Below are positions 26,601 through 34,678 of a stretch of 64,000 nucleotides of DNA, piece after piece (within the stretch, counting starts at the first letter, position 1; every line of letters starts with the position of its first letter). A program made the translations under genes and the position numbers. The stretch comes from Oceanospirillaceae bacterium (GTDB taxonomy: Bacteria; Pseudomonadota; Gammaproteobacteria; Pseudomonadales; Balneatricaceae): contig JABSQZ010000002.1 of the NCBI GenBank assembly GCA_013215505.1, forward strand, positions 207,945 to 271,944, given 5' to 3'. The notes below the pieces were generated by a model. That model saw only the letters and a list, made by a program, of their open reading frames with translations, did no database searches and was not told where the DNA came from.

Positions 26601-27524
26601 ATGATAGACACAAATAAGTTGATCGCCTCGCTCTCAGATATGGCCAGTTTTGTAATGGTAGTGGATGAGGGGGGCTTCAGTGCCGCCAGCCGTAAACTGG
26701 GTATCACTCCCTCTGCAGCCAGTCGCCAGGTGAGCCGTCTGGAAAAATTATTGGCGGTTAAATTATTAGAGCGCACTACCCGCAACATGAGTTTGAGTGT
26801 GGCCGGCAAGCCGGTCTATGAACTGTGCAGGACTATGCTAGATACAGCTCAGGAGGCGGCCAATGTCTCCAGCTTAGCCAGCACTGAGCCAGTAGGGTTG
26901 TTGCGCATCGCCGCGCCCAAGGCAGTGGCTAAACAAATTTTGGAGCCGATGCTGTTATCTTTTGCCGATAAATATCCGCAAATTAAGCTACAGATAAAAG
27001 TCACTGATCATATTGTCGACCCTATTCATAACGAAGTAGATTTATTAGTGTCGCTGCAGCAGAACCCCGCCCTTGGTCTAATAGCCAAAGAGCTGGGGGA
27101 GGTTAAAATAGTGCTCTGTGCCAGCACTGGCTATATTGCAGAGCATTCAATGCCTAAGCACCCGGACGAGCTGGCCGGACACAGTTGCATCACTTTAGGC
27201 GAGAGCAGTCATGACAGTATTTTAGAGATGAGTTGTGGCAAAAAAATGGCCAAGGTAGAGGTCAGTGGTCGCTACAGTGTCAATCACTCAGAAATGCGCC
27301 TGAATGCTATCAAGCACGGTCTGGGTATTGGTGTGTTGCCCGATTTCGTCGCTAATCCTGAATTCGCCAATGGCAACTTACTACCAGTGTTGCCTAACTG
27401 GTCTTTAAAGCATAACTATCAGGGCGTGCTTAGATTACAATACGCCCAATCAAAATTTATCCCGGAGCGTTTAAGGCTATTAGTTGCCCATTTATGTGAT
27501 AACTATGCGGCGAGCAGGGGATAG
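26601..27524 (+). CDS. LysR family transcriptional regulator
   Basis: A 307-residue LysR protein. The HTH reads FVMVVDEGGFSAASRKLGIT with SAASRQVSRLEKLL, followed by the effector domain. ATG 26601 is used because AGGA lies seven bases upstream; an in-frame TTG at 26595 is weaker. It is divergent from the nitrilase and eight bases from the EamA transporter frame downstream, so it may control both. Confidence 0.9.
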   Translation: MIDTNKLIASLSDMASFVMVVDEGGFSAASRKLGITPSAASRQVSRLEKLLAVKLLERTTRNMSLSVAGKPVYELCRTMLDTAQEAANVSSLASTEPVGLLRIAAPKAVAKQILEPMLLSFADKYPQIKLQIKVTDHIVDPIHNEVDLLVSLQQNPALGLIAKELGEVKIVLCASTGYIAEHSMPKHPDELAGHSCITLGESSHDSILEMSCGKKMAKVEVSGRYSVNHSEMRLNAIKHGLGIGVLPDFVANPEFANGNLLPVLPNWSLKHNYQGVLRLQYAQSKFIPERLRLLVAHLCDNYAASRG

Positions 27525-27532
27525 CTGCAAAG

Positions 27533-28513
27533 TTGCCATTTTATATTCAGGAGTCATACAAACCAGTGTCCACATCTGCAAATATTCACCCGACTACAAA
27601 AACTACCTTACTTTCGCCCAGGGCCTGGGCTTTAATTTTATTACTGCTAACCCCGGCGCTGTTGTGTAGCAACATGATAGTGGCCAGAGCGGTGGCTGAT
27701 ATCATCCCTCCTTTTACCTTGGCATTTACCCGCTGGCTGGTGGCAGTATTAGTGCTGCTACCTTTCATCGGTGTGAAACTTTGGGCAGTGCGAGGCATTT
27801 TAGCGGCCGAGTGGAAGCAACTGCTGCTGCTTGGCTTTCTAGGTATGGGTATCTGCGGCGCCTTTCCCTACCTGGGGGCTAAAACCACGACTGCTACTAA
27901 CATAGGTCTGATCTATGCGCTGTCGCCGATCTTTATCATTTTGTTTGCCAGGCTTTGGTATCAGGAACAGTTAAACAAACGCCAATTGTTGGGGGTGCTC
28001 TTTGCCTTTGCCGGAGTGCTTGTGATAGTGGCAAAGGGCGATTGGCAAGTGCTGGCTGCACTTAATTTCACTGTGGGCGATTTGTGGATACTGGCGGCAT
28101 CCGCTTCATGGGGCTTTTACTCGTTGTGGCAGGGGCATTTAAAAACTCGATTGAGCCTATTTTTACGCTTTGCTGCTATGTCGGTAGGCGGAGTGATAGC
28201 GCTGGCGCCCTTTGCGGCACTAGAAATATATCAACAGTTACCGCTGGTCTTAGACACAGCATTTATGAATACCTTTGTGATAACTATCGCCTTTCTGGCG
28301 ATTATTTCATCGATCAGCGCCTATGCAGCTTATGCGCATATTCAAAAAATATTAGGGGCTTCTAAAGCTTCATTAGTGATGTATGCGATCCCCTTGTACA
28401 ACGCGGCGATGGCCTGGCTTTTTTTAGATGAACAGCTACAAAGTTTTCATTTGCTTGGAGCGCTGTTGATACTGCCGGGGTTATTCCTGGCAGTGAGTAA
28501 GCGCAAAGCTTGA
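27533..28513 (+). CDS. EamA/DMT family transporter
   Basis: A 10-helix inner-membrane protein of the drug/metabolite transporter superfamily, with two EamA repeats (residues about 30-160 and 175-315). IIPPFTLAFTRWLVAVLVLLP and SPIFIILFARLWYQEQLNKR are typical first-repeat blocks, and YAIPLYNAAMAWLFLDEQL the end of the second. The frame opens at TTG 27533, but a GTG at 27566 (AGGAG upstream, long spacing) is also possible. It probably exports small metabolites. It sits next to a LysR gene. Confidence 0.87.
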   Translation: MPFYIQESYKPVSTSANIHPTTKTTLLSPRAWALILLLLTPALLCSNMIVARAVADIIPPFTLAFTRWLVAVLVLLPFIGVKLWAVRGILAAEWKQLLLLGFLGMGICGAFPYLGAKTTTATNIGLIYALSPIFIILFARLWYQEQLNKRQLLGVLFAFAGVLVIVAKGDWQVLAALNFTVGDLWILAASASWGFYSLWQGHLKTRLSLFLRFAAMSVGGVIALAPFAALEIYQQLPLVLDTAFMNTFVITIAFLAIISSISAYAAYAHIQKILGASKASLVMYAIPLYNAAMAWLFLDEQLQSFHLLGALLILPGLFLAVSKRKA

Positions 28514-28548
28514 GTGTTATGCGCAGTGGTTGAAATAAAGGATGAGAA

Positions 28549-30036
28549 ATGAAGGTTAATTGGCAAAAAGGATTTTCCGTGCTGGTCGCACTGCTGTTTC
28601 TGTTAATTGGCAGTAGTACTTTTGCCAGTAATCAGATTGATCAGCAAGCGCAAAGCATTGATGAAACACAGTGGCTGGCACTGTTTCTGGCGGGGAAAAA
28701 GTCCGGCTATTCAAAAATTCAGCGCATTGTACAAGATGATACCGTGACCACTACTGTGACTATGCAGATGCAGATTAATCGCGGCGGTGCAGTGATTAAT
28801 ATGAAAAGCCTGGAACAGAGTGTAGAAACTACTACTGGCAGAGCACTTAGTTTTAGCTCTATCACAGAGCAGGGAGCGGACAGAGTCGTCATTAAAGGAG
28901 TCATCTCCAGCGCTGGGATGCTCAATATTGAGATTCAATCATCGGGGCAAGTACTGACCCAGCAGCAACAATGGGACCCAGAATATTTGTTATACGAAGG
29001 GCAGAGATTGTTGGCAGTAGAACGCGGATCAGTGCCAGGCACCCGCTATCAGTTCCAAGCTTATATGATAGGAGCGCTGCAGGCCGCACCCAACAAAGTA
29101 CTGATCGGAGAATCTAAAAACGTTGATTTACTGGGAGCCGTGCAGAGCCTGACTGAAGTATCACAACAGATGTTGATGGGCGCTACCGATATGCAGATGA
29201 CCGTTTATATGGATCAGGACATGAATCTGAAAAAAGTCATCATGCCGATGATGGGCTCCAGTATGGAAATGATTGCCAGCACAGAGCAATATGCCCTTAG
29301 TCCCAACCAGCCATCAGACTTTTTCACTGCTGCATTTACTCGCTCACCGCTCGCTATCAGCCCCGCTCAGGCACAATCTACTCTGCAGTATACTATTCAC
29401 ACTGAAAGCTCAAAAGTACTTTTTCCAAACACTTCTGAGCAGTCGGTGAGGCGCGTAAATGGCGCAATAGAACTGCAGGTAACGCCTCTCAAAGGGGATC
29501 TTGGCACCTATCCTTACAATGGCAAAGACCAGACCATTGTTGAATATTTGCAGCCAAACCGGTGGGTGCAAAACGATGATCAGCAGATTATTGCCCTGGC
29601 TAAACAGGCATTAGGATATGCCGCTACTGCCACAAAAGCGGCAAAAAACATCGAAAACTTTGTGCGCAGCTACATTAGCGAAAAAAACTTAGGGGTCGGC
29701 TATGCCAGTGCTCTAGAAGTTCTTAAAAGTAAGCAGGGGGATTGTACCGAACACGCCCTGTTGTTAGCGGCGATGTTAAAAGCGGTGGGCATTCCCGCCC
29801 GAGTGGCAACCGGTATAGCCTATGTAGATAACTTTGCCGGTCTGCGACAAACTTTTGTGCCGCACGCCTGGGCGCAAGCATATATAGAAGGTGAATGGCG
29901 CAGTTATGACGCCGCGCTGAATGGCTTTGACAGCGGCCATATACTACTGGGCTATGGAGATGGAGACCCGATGCACTTTTTCAATCTGGCGAATAGCCTG
30001 GGGAATTTTCAGATTAAATCAATTAGTAGCCAGTGA
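28549..30036 (+). CDS. Secreted transglutaminase-like domain protein
   Basis: A 495-residue exported protein with a signal peptide (residues 1-26, cleavage near TFAS). The first 330 residues are beta-rich and unassigned. Residues about 350-470 form a transglutaminase-like cysteine-protease fold with the triad QGDCTEHA (Cys), VPHAWAQAY (His) and RSYDAAL (Asp). EHALLLAAMLKAVGIPARV is the standard core helix. Such proteins work in the periplasm or on the surface, often as proteases or crosslinkers of unknown target. It begins 35 bases after the EamA gene, with AAAGGA as ribosome site. Confidence 0.9.
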   Translation: MKVNWQKGFSVLVALLFLLIGSSTFASNQIDQQAQSIDETQWLALFLAGKKSGYSKIQRIVQDDTVTTTVTMQMQINRGGAVINMKSLEQSVETTTGRALSFSSITEQGADRVVIKGVISSAGMLNIEIQSSGQVLTQQQQWDPEYLLYEGQRLLAVERGSVPGTRYQFQAYMIGALQAAPNKVLIGESKNVDLLGAVQSLTEVSQQMLMGATDMQMTVYMDQDMNLKKVIMPMMGSSMEMIASTEQYALSPNQPSDFFTAAFTRSPLAISPAQAQSTLQYTIHTESSKVLFPNTSEQSVRRVNGAIELQVTPLKGDLGTYPYNGKDQTIVEYLQPNRWVQNDDQQIIALAKQALGYAATATKAAKNIENFVRSYISEKNLGVGYASALEVLKSKQGDCTEHALLLAAMLKAVGIPARVATGIAYVDNFAGLRQTFVPHAWAQAYIEGEWRSYDAALNGFDSGHILLGYGDGDPMHFFNLANSLGNFQIKSISSQ

Positions 30037-30705
30037 TACTCAGACTACGCATCTGGGCCTAAAAATGATTGCCAGGTAACTTCTAACGGTTACTTGGGGT
30101 TGAGTCGACTGGGTAGCAGTTACTACTTGCATTGACAAAAATATTACATTTTTTTGCTGCTATCCCTCTCATTTACATAGTCAGCTTTACCTAATATATA
30201 CAACAGCAATAACTGTGTTGCTTTCACACTATTGTCACTCAATGGTTACTGTCGGTAAATTATTTTATTCAGCCTTATATGGTCTGCTTTATGACCAAGT
30301 GCTACTCTCTTAATTTAGCTATTTCAAAATCTTATATGATTTTACTTGAATGCTAGCATGCGCCACCAACGCCACTGCTGTTGTGGTAAAAGTCAGGGTA
30401 GCAGCTGTATAGCTTAGCGATAGGCACACTTGGAAGGGGCACGATGCGGGTATTGTGCTTCCCCATGTCGAATGGGCATGAATTTGTAGCTATGGTGCAA
30501 AAGGTTGGATAAATAAGCGAGCTTTTAAAATGCCTGACCGGGTAGCTGTTCCCTGTATCAGTAACTGTACGGCATGCCCTGAGTGTCATTCTGTCAATCA
30601 TAAAGTATCGGGGCCAGCTGAGTGAGGGAATATTGCTGTGGCTAGAAGAGGCAAGTGCTGTCGCGTTGACCTGAAGATAATTTACCTTGAAAAGAGAATG
30701 TCATT
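30037..30705. other. Long intergenic gap, one weak stem-loop
   Basis: 669 bases without recognisable coding sequence. A stem CCAGGTAAC (30072-30080) / GTTACTTGG (30089-30097) with one G-T pair follows the transglutaminase gene and may end its transcript, though there is no T-run. An opposite-strand open frame at 30353-30601 resembles nothing. Confidence 0.45.
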
Positions 30706-31524
30706 ATGTTGAAAATGATCCATCTAACTGACACTCATTTGGTTGAGAAAGGCAAAAGACTTTTTGGACTGGATCCGCATGCGCGCCTTAAGTTGGCAAT
30801 TGAAGACATCAATCGTTCACATAAGGATGCGAATTGTGCCTTTATTACCGGTGATTTAACCAACTGGGGTACCCCGGAAGAATATACGGCACTTGCAGAT
30901 GCGCTTTCCAAGCTGCAAGTGCCATTGCATTTATTACTGGGTAATCACGACAATCGGGAAAATTTTAAAGCAGCTTTCCCAAATATCGCCTGTGACGTAA
31001 ACGGTTATGTGCAATCAAGCGTGGACACAGATCAGGGGCGATTGATTTTCTTAGACAGTTTGATGGAGGGAACCTCTTCGGGATGGCTGTGTGAAGATCG
31101 CCTGAAATGGCTGGAAAATCAGTTGTCAGATGCAGCAGCTGCTATCTATTTATTCATGCACCACCCACCCTTTGATGTCGGTATTCCCTATTTGGATAAG
31201 ATTGGTCTGGTGCAGAAAGAGGAGTTTGAGAACACCATCACACCCTATAAATCCCGCATCCGGCAGATTTTTTTTGGTCATGTCCATCGCCCGATTCATG
31301 GCGAATGGCTGGGAATTCCTTTTAGCACATTGCGAGGCACCAATCATCAGGTCTGGCTGAATATGCCGTTCCAGGAAGATCACCAGCTTGAGTATTCCTA
31401 TGAAGCTCCCTGTTATGGTGTCGTATTGATTGATGCGCAAAAAACCTTGATCCACACTCATGAATATATGTACTGCGATGATATCTATTCTGATAAAACT
31501 AAAGACTTAAAGCCTCATGTGTAA
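30706..31524 (+). CDS. Class III cyclic-nucleotide/glycerophosphodiester phosphodiesterase
   Basis: A 272-residue metallophosphoesterase. All metal blocks are present: LTDTHL (Asp9, His11), TGDLTNWG, GNHDN, MHHPP and GHVHRP. FAM-type details such as GTPEEYTALADAL, SSGWLCEDRLKWLENQL and TLRGTNHQV align with CpdA and GpdQ, cAMP or glycerophosphodiester phosphodiesterases. It is cytoplasmic, without signal peptide. No operon partner. Substrate choice between cAMP and glycerophosphodiesters is open. Confidence 0.87.
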   Translation: MLKMIHLTDTHLVEKGKRLFGLDPHARLKLAIEDINRSHKDANCAFITGDLTNWGTPEEYTALADALSKLQVPLHLLLGNHDNRENFKAAFPNIACDVNGYVQSSVDTDQGRLIFLDSLMEGTSSGWLCEDRLKWLENQLSDAAAAIYLFMHHPPFDVGIPYLDKIGLVQKEEFENTITPYKSRIRQIFFGHVHRPIHGEWLGIPFSTLRGTNHQVWLNMPFQEDHQLEYSYEAPCYGVVLIDAQKTLIHTHEYMYCDDIYSDKTKDLKPHV

Positions 31525-31874
31525 GATAAGCTGAGATTGAACTGACGGCTCGTGGGAATCAAGTTTATCGGCGATAAACTGTTTGTTCGCATAAATGTAA
31601 ACCCCTAGAAAATCAGATACCTAATCTGGTCGATAGGTACTCTTGCCCGGATTCTCTGCAACGTTCTGAATGTGCTTTGCGAAATGTCTGAAAAGTCTCA
31701 TGCTGCGCAGTTTCCCGGCCAGATTAGCGAGCCTAAATGTGTGGCTGGCAACCGAGGGTATCGGCCAAAATCGGTCTTTTTACTATTAATATAAACTAGC
31801 AGCCAATAGAGTCGATGACTCTTCATAACATCATGAAGAATTAAAAAAGCACATAAACAACAGTCAAAAGGTCT
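31525..31874. other. Intergenic, one small inverted repeat
   Basis: A TCTTCAT (31820-31826) / ATGAAGA (31833-31839) inverted repeat lies about 50 bases before rpiB and could be an operator. Nothing else was noticed. Confidence 0.4.
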
Positions 31875-32315
31875 TTGGTTGAAACTATGAAAATTGCATT
31901 AGGTGGCGATCATGCCGGTGTTGAATACAAAAAAGAAATTATTTCTCAATTAGAAAGTCAGGGAATAGAAACACAAGATTTTGGTCCTTTCAATACCCAT
32001 TCGTGTGATTATCCTGATTTTGTTCATCCTCTAGCATTGGCCGTTGAAAGGAATGATTTTGATTTGGGAATTATCATTTGCGGAAGCGGTAACGGTGTTG
32101 CAATGACGGTGAATAAACATCAAGGAATACGCTGTGCGTTAGCTTGGGATACTGGGTTGGCTGAATTGGCCAGGTCCCATAATGATGCAAATATCCTATC
32201 AATTCCTGCCAGATATGTAAGTTTAGAACTGGCAAAAGAAATTGCTGATGCTTTCTTGAAGACCGACTTCGAAGGCGGTCGACATCAGCGAAGAGTTGCG
32301 AAAATCCCTTGTTAG
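31875..32315 (+). CDS. rpiB: Ribose-5-phosphate isomerase B (RpiB/LacA family)
   Basis: Interconverts ribose 5-phosphate and ribulose 5-phosphate (or related aldose/ketose phosphates). Characteristic blocks are IALGGDHAGVEYK at the N-terminus, SCDYPDFVHPLA, IICGSGNGVAMTVNK with the active-site Cys near residue 74, SHNDANILSIPARY and FEGGRHQRRVAKI. The start is either the TTG at 31875 or the ATG at 31887, which aligns better with the family start MKIALGG. It stands alone. In RpiB proper the Cys loop reads CGTGIG; here CGSGNG, so another sugar phosphate is possible. Confidence 0.87.
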   Translation: MVETMKIALGGDHAGVEYKKEIISQLESQGIETQDFGPFNTHSCDYPDFVHPLALAVERNDFDLGIIICGSGNGVAMTVNKHQGIRCALAWDTGLAELARSHNDANILSIPARYVSLELAKEIADAFLKTDFEGGRHQRRVAKIPC

Positions 32316-32639
32316 TGAATTCTATTGGATCAAATATTGATAAGCGTGGGATGATTACTGATGCGATGGAGAAGCAAAGATAACAGGGCAATTTCTGTGA
32401 TCGCGAGGTTAATCCCTGGTATTAATAGAACCGCTTTGTGTCAATGGAATAAACCGCTATCGCGGTATTATTTACAAGGTAATAATCCTCCCAGCAACGA
32501 CAGAAAGAACCACGGGGTATGAATCCTGGAAAATAAGAAAATCGTGGGAATATAGAGCAGTCTAAAGCGTACTATTGCAAGCAAAGAGAAGTTGACCCAT
32601 ATCGAATGTGGGTTATACCGGTGTTTTCCGGAAACCACG
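32316..32639. other. Intergenic, nothing recognised
   Basis: Gap between rpiB and the decayed toxin gene. No frame, repeat or strong hairpin was seen. Confidence 0.4.
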
Positions 32640-32942
32640 CTAAGAATTAATCAGTCTGATTTCTGCCTTTCTGCGATATATTATCTTCTTATAAAGAATT
32701 TCATGGGAGCCCAAACTGAGTAGGATAATCTCAATTTTTGTGTCATCCCTAGAATTACCTGGTAAAGCCTGGGAATTACCGATATCAAACTTATGTACTC
32801 TTGATATGAGAAAAATCATCTTTTTTAGCCACCCCAATTCCAGGATTTTCAATGATTACATCAATCTCATCCTCAATTATCTTTAGCTTGGAGTCTGATA
32901 ATTTTTATAATGCGCTGGTGAAACGCCTGGGCTTATAGACAT
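32640..32942 (-). pseudogene. Decayed ParE/RelE-type toxin
   Basis: An ATG overlapping the antitoxin stop opens the frame (MSISPGVSPAHYKN), which stops after 19 codons. The body of the toxin resumes in other frames: KLSDSKLKIIEDEIDVIIEN with PGIGVAKKDDFSHIKS, then, after a second shift near 32790, KFDIG...KIEIILLSLGSHEILYKK, ending at a TAG at 32640. Intact relatives read EIxxDPxIGexKKGDL...H(K)F....LL..GSHENFY. At least two frameshifts destroy it. The position directly after the ParD-like antitoxin supports the call. Confidence 0.75.
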
Positions 32943-33166
32943 CAATCTTGTTTTGTTCTCCTGACAGATCTCTTTGTTAGCCCTTGTTTTACTTCTCCAG
33001 TAGCAAGTGAGGATTCGCGCACAAACTCATAGGATAGGTCTGGGTTATCCATCATGCTCCGGCCGATTTTGGACCAATACTCTATTTGCTTAGGTACAGA
33101 TCGACCTTCGGCATGAACTCTGGCATCAATAACAAAACTATCATCTAGCCTTACATTAGTAGCCAT
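32942..33166 (-). CDS. ParD-like antitoxin (type II toxin-antitoxin)
   Basis: A 74-residue protein matching the ParD-like antitoxin family (PF11903 type). VRLDDSFVIDARVHAEGRSV is a ribbon-helix-helix-like N-terminus, and KQIEYWSKIGRSMMDNPDLSYEFV the diagnostic block. It would bind DNA and neutralise a cognate ParE/RelE toxin, but that toxin, immediately downstream and overlapping, is broken. It may persist as a solitary regulator or as an anti-addiction remnant. A strong inverted repeat (33203-33249) lies just upstream. Confidence 0.85.
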   Translation of the reverse strand: MATNVRLDDSFVIDARVHAEGRSVPKQIEYWSKIGRSMMDNPDLSYEFVRESSLATGEVKQGLTKRSVRRTKQD

Positions 33167-33481
33167 AATTATATTCCGACTTTTTAATAAAAGTTATTTA
33201 TCGACTGCTCATTAGTATGCGACAAATTGTCGCGCACTAATGGGCAGTCAAGGTTATACATTCGATCCAAGAGTCTCTGAGGAGCTTATTCTAGAGATGA
33301 CGAAGTCTGAGCAATAATCAATAGGTACGATAGCAACTTCCAAATTGCCTTATTTCGCAGTTCAAGACTATCTCCTATACCCAATTGATAACCTAACGCC
33401 TCACCACTTTTTATGCACTTAAAGTATCTCACCTGGTTTCTTTTTATGTGTATGAGGTCAGAATAGTTACTGACGGCTGCT
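33167..33481. other. Gap between HlyD-like gene and antitoxin
   Basis: Besides the inverted repeat at 33203-33249 it contains an open frame (33286-33495, leftward) that overlaps the end of the HlyD-like gene and resembles no family. I do not count it as a gene. Confidence 0.4.
33203..33249. repeat. 47-base inverted repeat upstream of the antitoxin
   Basis: The outer arms GACTGCTCATTAGT and ACTAATGGGCAGTC pair over 14 bases with one mismatch. Inside them lies GCGACA-AAT-TGTCGC. It begins 37 bases before the antitoxin ATG and could be its autoregulatory operator, or the terminator of the secretion operon that ends at 33482 on the same strand. Confidence 0.7.
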
Positions 33482-34675
33482 CTACCTCTCTCCAAACGCC
33501 TGAGAAAGAGTCTTGCGCAGCGGTTTCAACAAGTACTCCAACACTGTGCGATCGCCGGTCCGTATGTCCACCTGGGCGGTCATTCCCGGGAGAATATCCA
33601 ACTGTTTACCGGTAGTTGATCTGACTGGATTAGTGGTTGACGATAAGTGTACCCGGTAGTAAATTTCTTCACCGCGTTGGGTCTGCTCTTTTAAAGTATC
33701 GGGACTGACGTAGACTACTTTTGCGCGGACACCACCGTAAATCGTATAATCGAAGGGGTCAAAGCGAATGGTCGCATCCAATCCTTTAGCTATTTGCGCA
33801 ATGTCAGCCGGACGCACTTTGGCTTCAATAATCAATTCATCTTCTATGGGGATGATTTGCATCAGTTCTTCACCGCTGCGCAGTACTCCTCCGACTGTGG
33901 TGATGTTGATATTTTTAACAATCCCCGGTAGCAGAGCGCGAAACACACTGTCGTCTAGTTGCTGCTGGCGCTGTGCCAATATTTGTGAGTTTTGCGCTAT
34001 GCCGTCCTGCACTTTAGTCAGTTCCGAACTGGCCTCTTCTAAGTAGCGGTTTTTGCGCAGGATCAGCTTAGCTTCAGCTTCGTTTAACAGCCGCTTTGCG
34101 TCTATGACTTCCGCTTTATTGACATCACCTAAGCCCGACAGTTTTTCTATCAACATCATTTCTTCGCTGGCCAGATCCAGCGCCACTTGCAGAGTTTTAA
34201 GCTCGGCCTGTAGACTTGAGCGGCGCTGTTGAAACAGCGCGCGTTCTACATTTACTATGTGCTCAAAGCGTAGTTCAGTGGCGCTAAAAAGCAGTTTTTC
34301 TGCATGGGTCACTTCTGCTCGCAGGCGCACTGCTTTGGCATTTAGCGCCGATAACCTGGCATCTATTTCCTTCACCGAAGCACCAAAACGACTCGGGTCT
34401 AAGCGCGCCAACACTTGTCCTGGTTTGACATTGTCTCCCTCTCTGACCAATAATTGCGCCAGCACACCGCCGTCCACCGCTTGAATGATTTGCACCCGGG
34501 AGCTGGCGATGACTTCCCCGTTGGCTCTGGCGACTTGGTCAATACGAAACTGTGAAGCCCAGTAGCAAAATGCACACAACCCCAGTAGTAGTACCCAGAG
34601 CAGTGGTGAAAAGTTGCGTTTATGGTAATTCTCTAAAGCAGCGCTGTCAGTGGAAAAAATGCTATCAAATGACAT
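33482..34675 (-). CDS. HlyD-family type I secretion membrane fusion protein
   Basis: A 397-residue periplasmic adaptor linking the ABC exporter to the TolC-like channel. A single N-terminal membrane helix (about 24-44) is followed by a lipoyl-like half (IIQAVDGGVLAQLLVREGD, KPGQVLARLDPSRF), a long coiled-coil hairpin (about 100-235), the second lipoyl half and a beta-barrel. The C-terminal DILPGMTAQVDIRTGDRTVLEYLLKPL is the HlyD/LapC signature. It is the last gene of the cluster; only three bases separate it from the ABC gene. Confidence 0.95.
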   Translation of the reverse strand: MSFDSIFSTDSAALENYHKRNFSPLLWVLLLGLCAFCYWASQFRIDQVARANGEVIASSRVQIIQAVDGGVLAQLLVREGDNVKPGQVLARLDPSRFGASVKEIDARLSALNAKAVRLRAEVTHAEKLLFSATELRFEHIVNVERALFQQRRSSLQAELKTLQVALDLASEEMMLIEKLSGLGDVNKAEVIDAKRLLNEAEAKLILRKNRYLEEASSELTKVQDGIAQNSQILAQRQQQLDDSVFRALLPGIVKNINITTVGGVLRSGEELMQIIPIEDELIIEAKVRPADIAQIAKGLDATIRFDPFDYTIYGGVRAKVVYVSPDTLKEQTQRGEEIYYRVHLSSTTNPVRSTTGKQLDILPGMTAQVDIRTGDRTVLEYLLKPLRKTLSQAFGER

Positions 34676-34678
34676 GAT

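Noticed and set aside
33286..33495. 69-codon leftward open frame
   Set aside because: Overlaps the end of the HlyD-like gene and resembles nothing.
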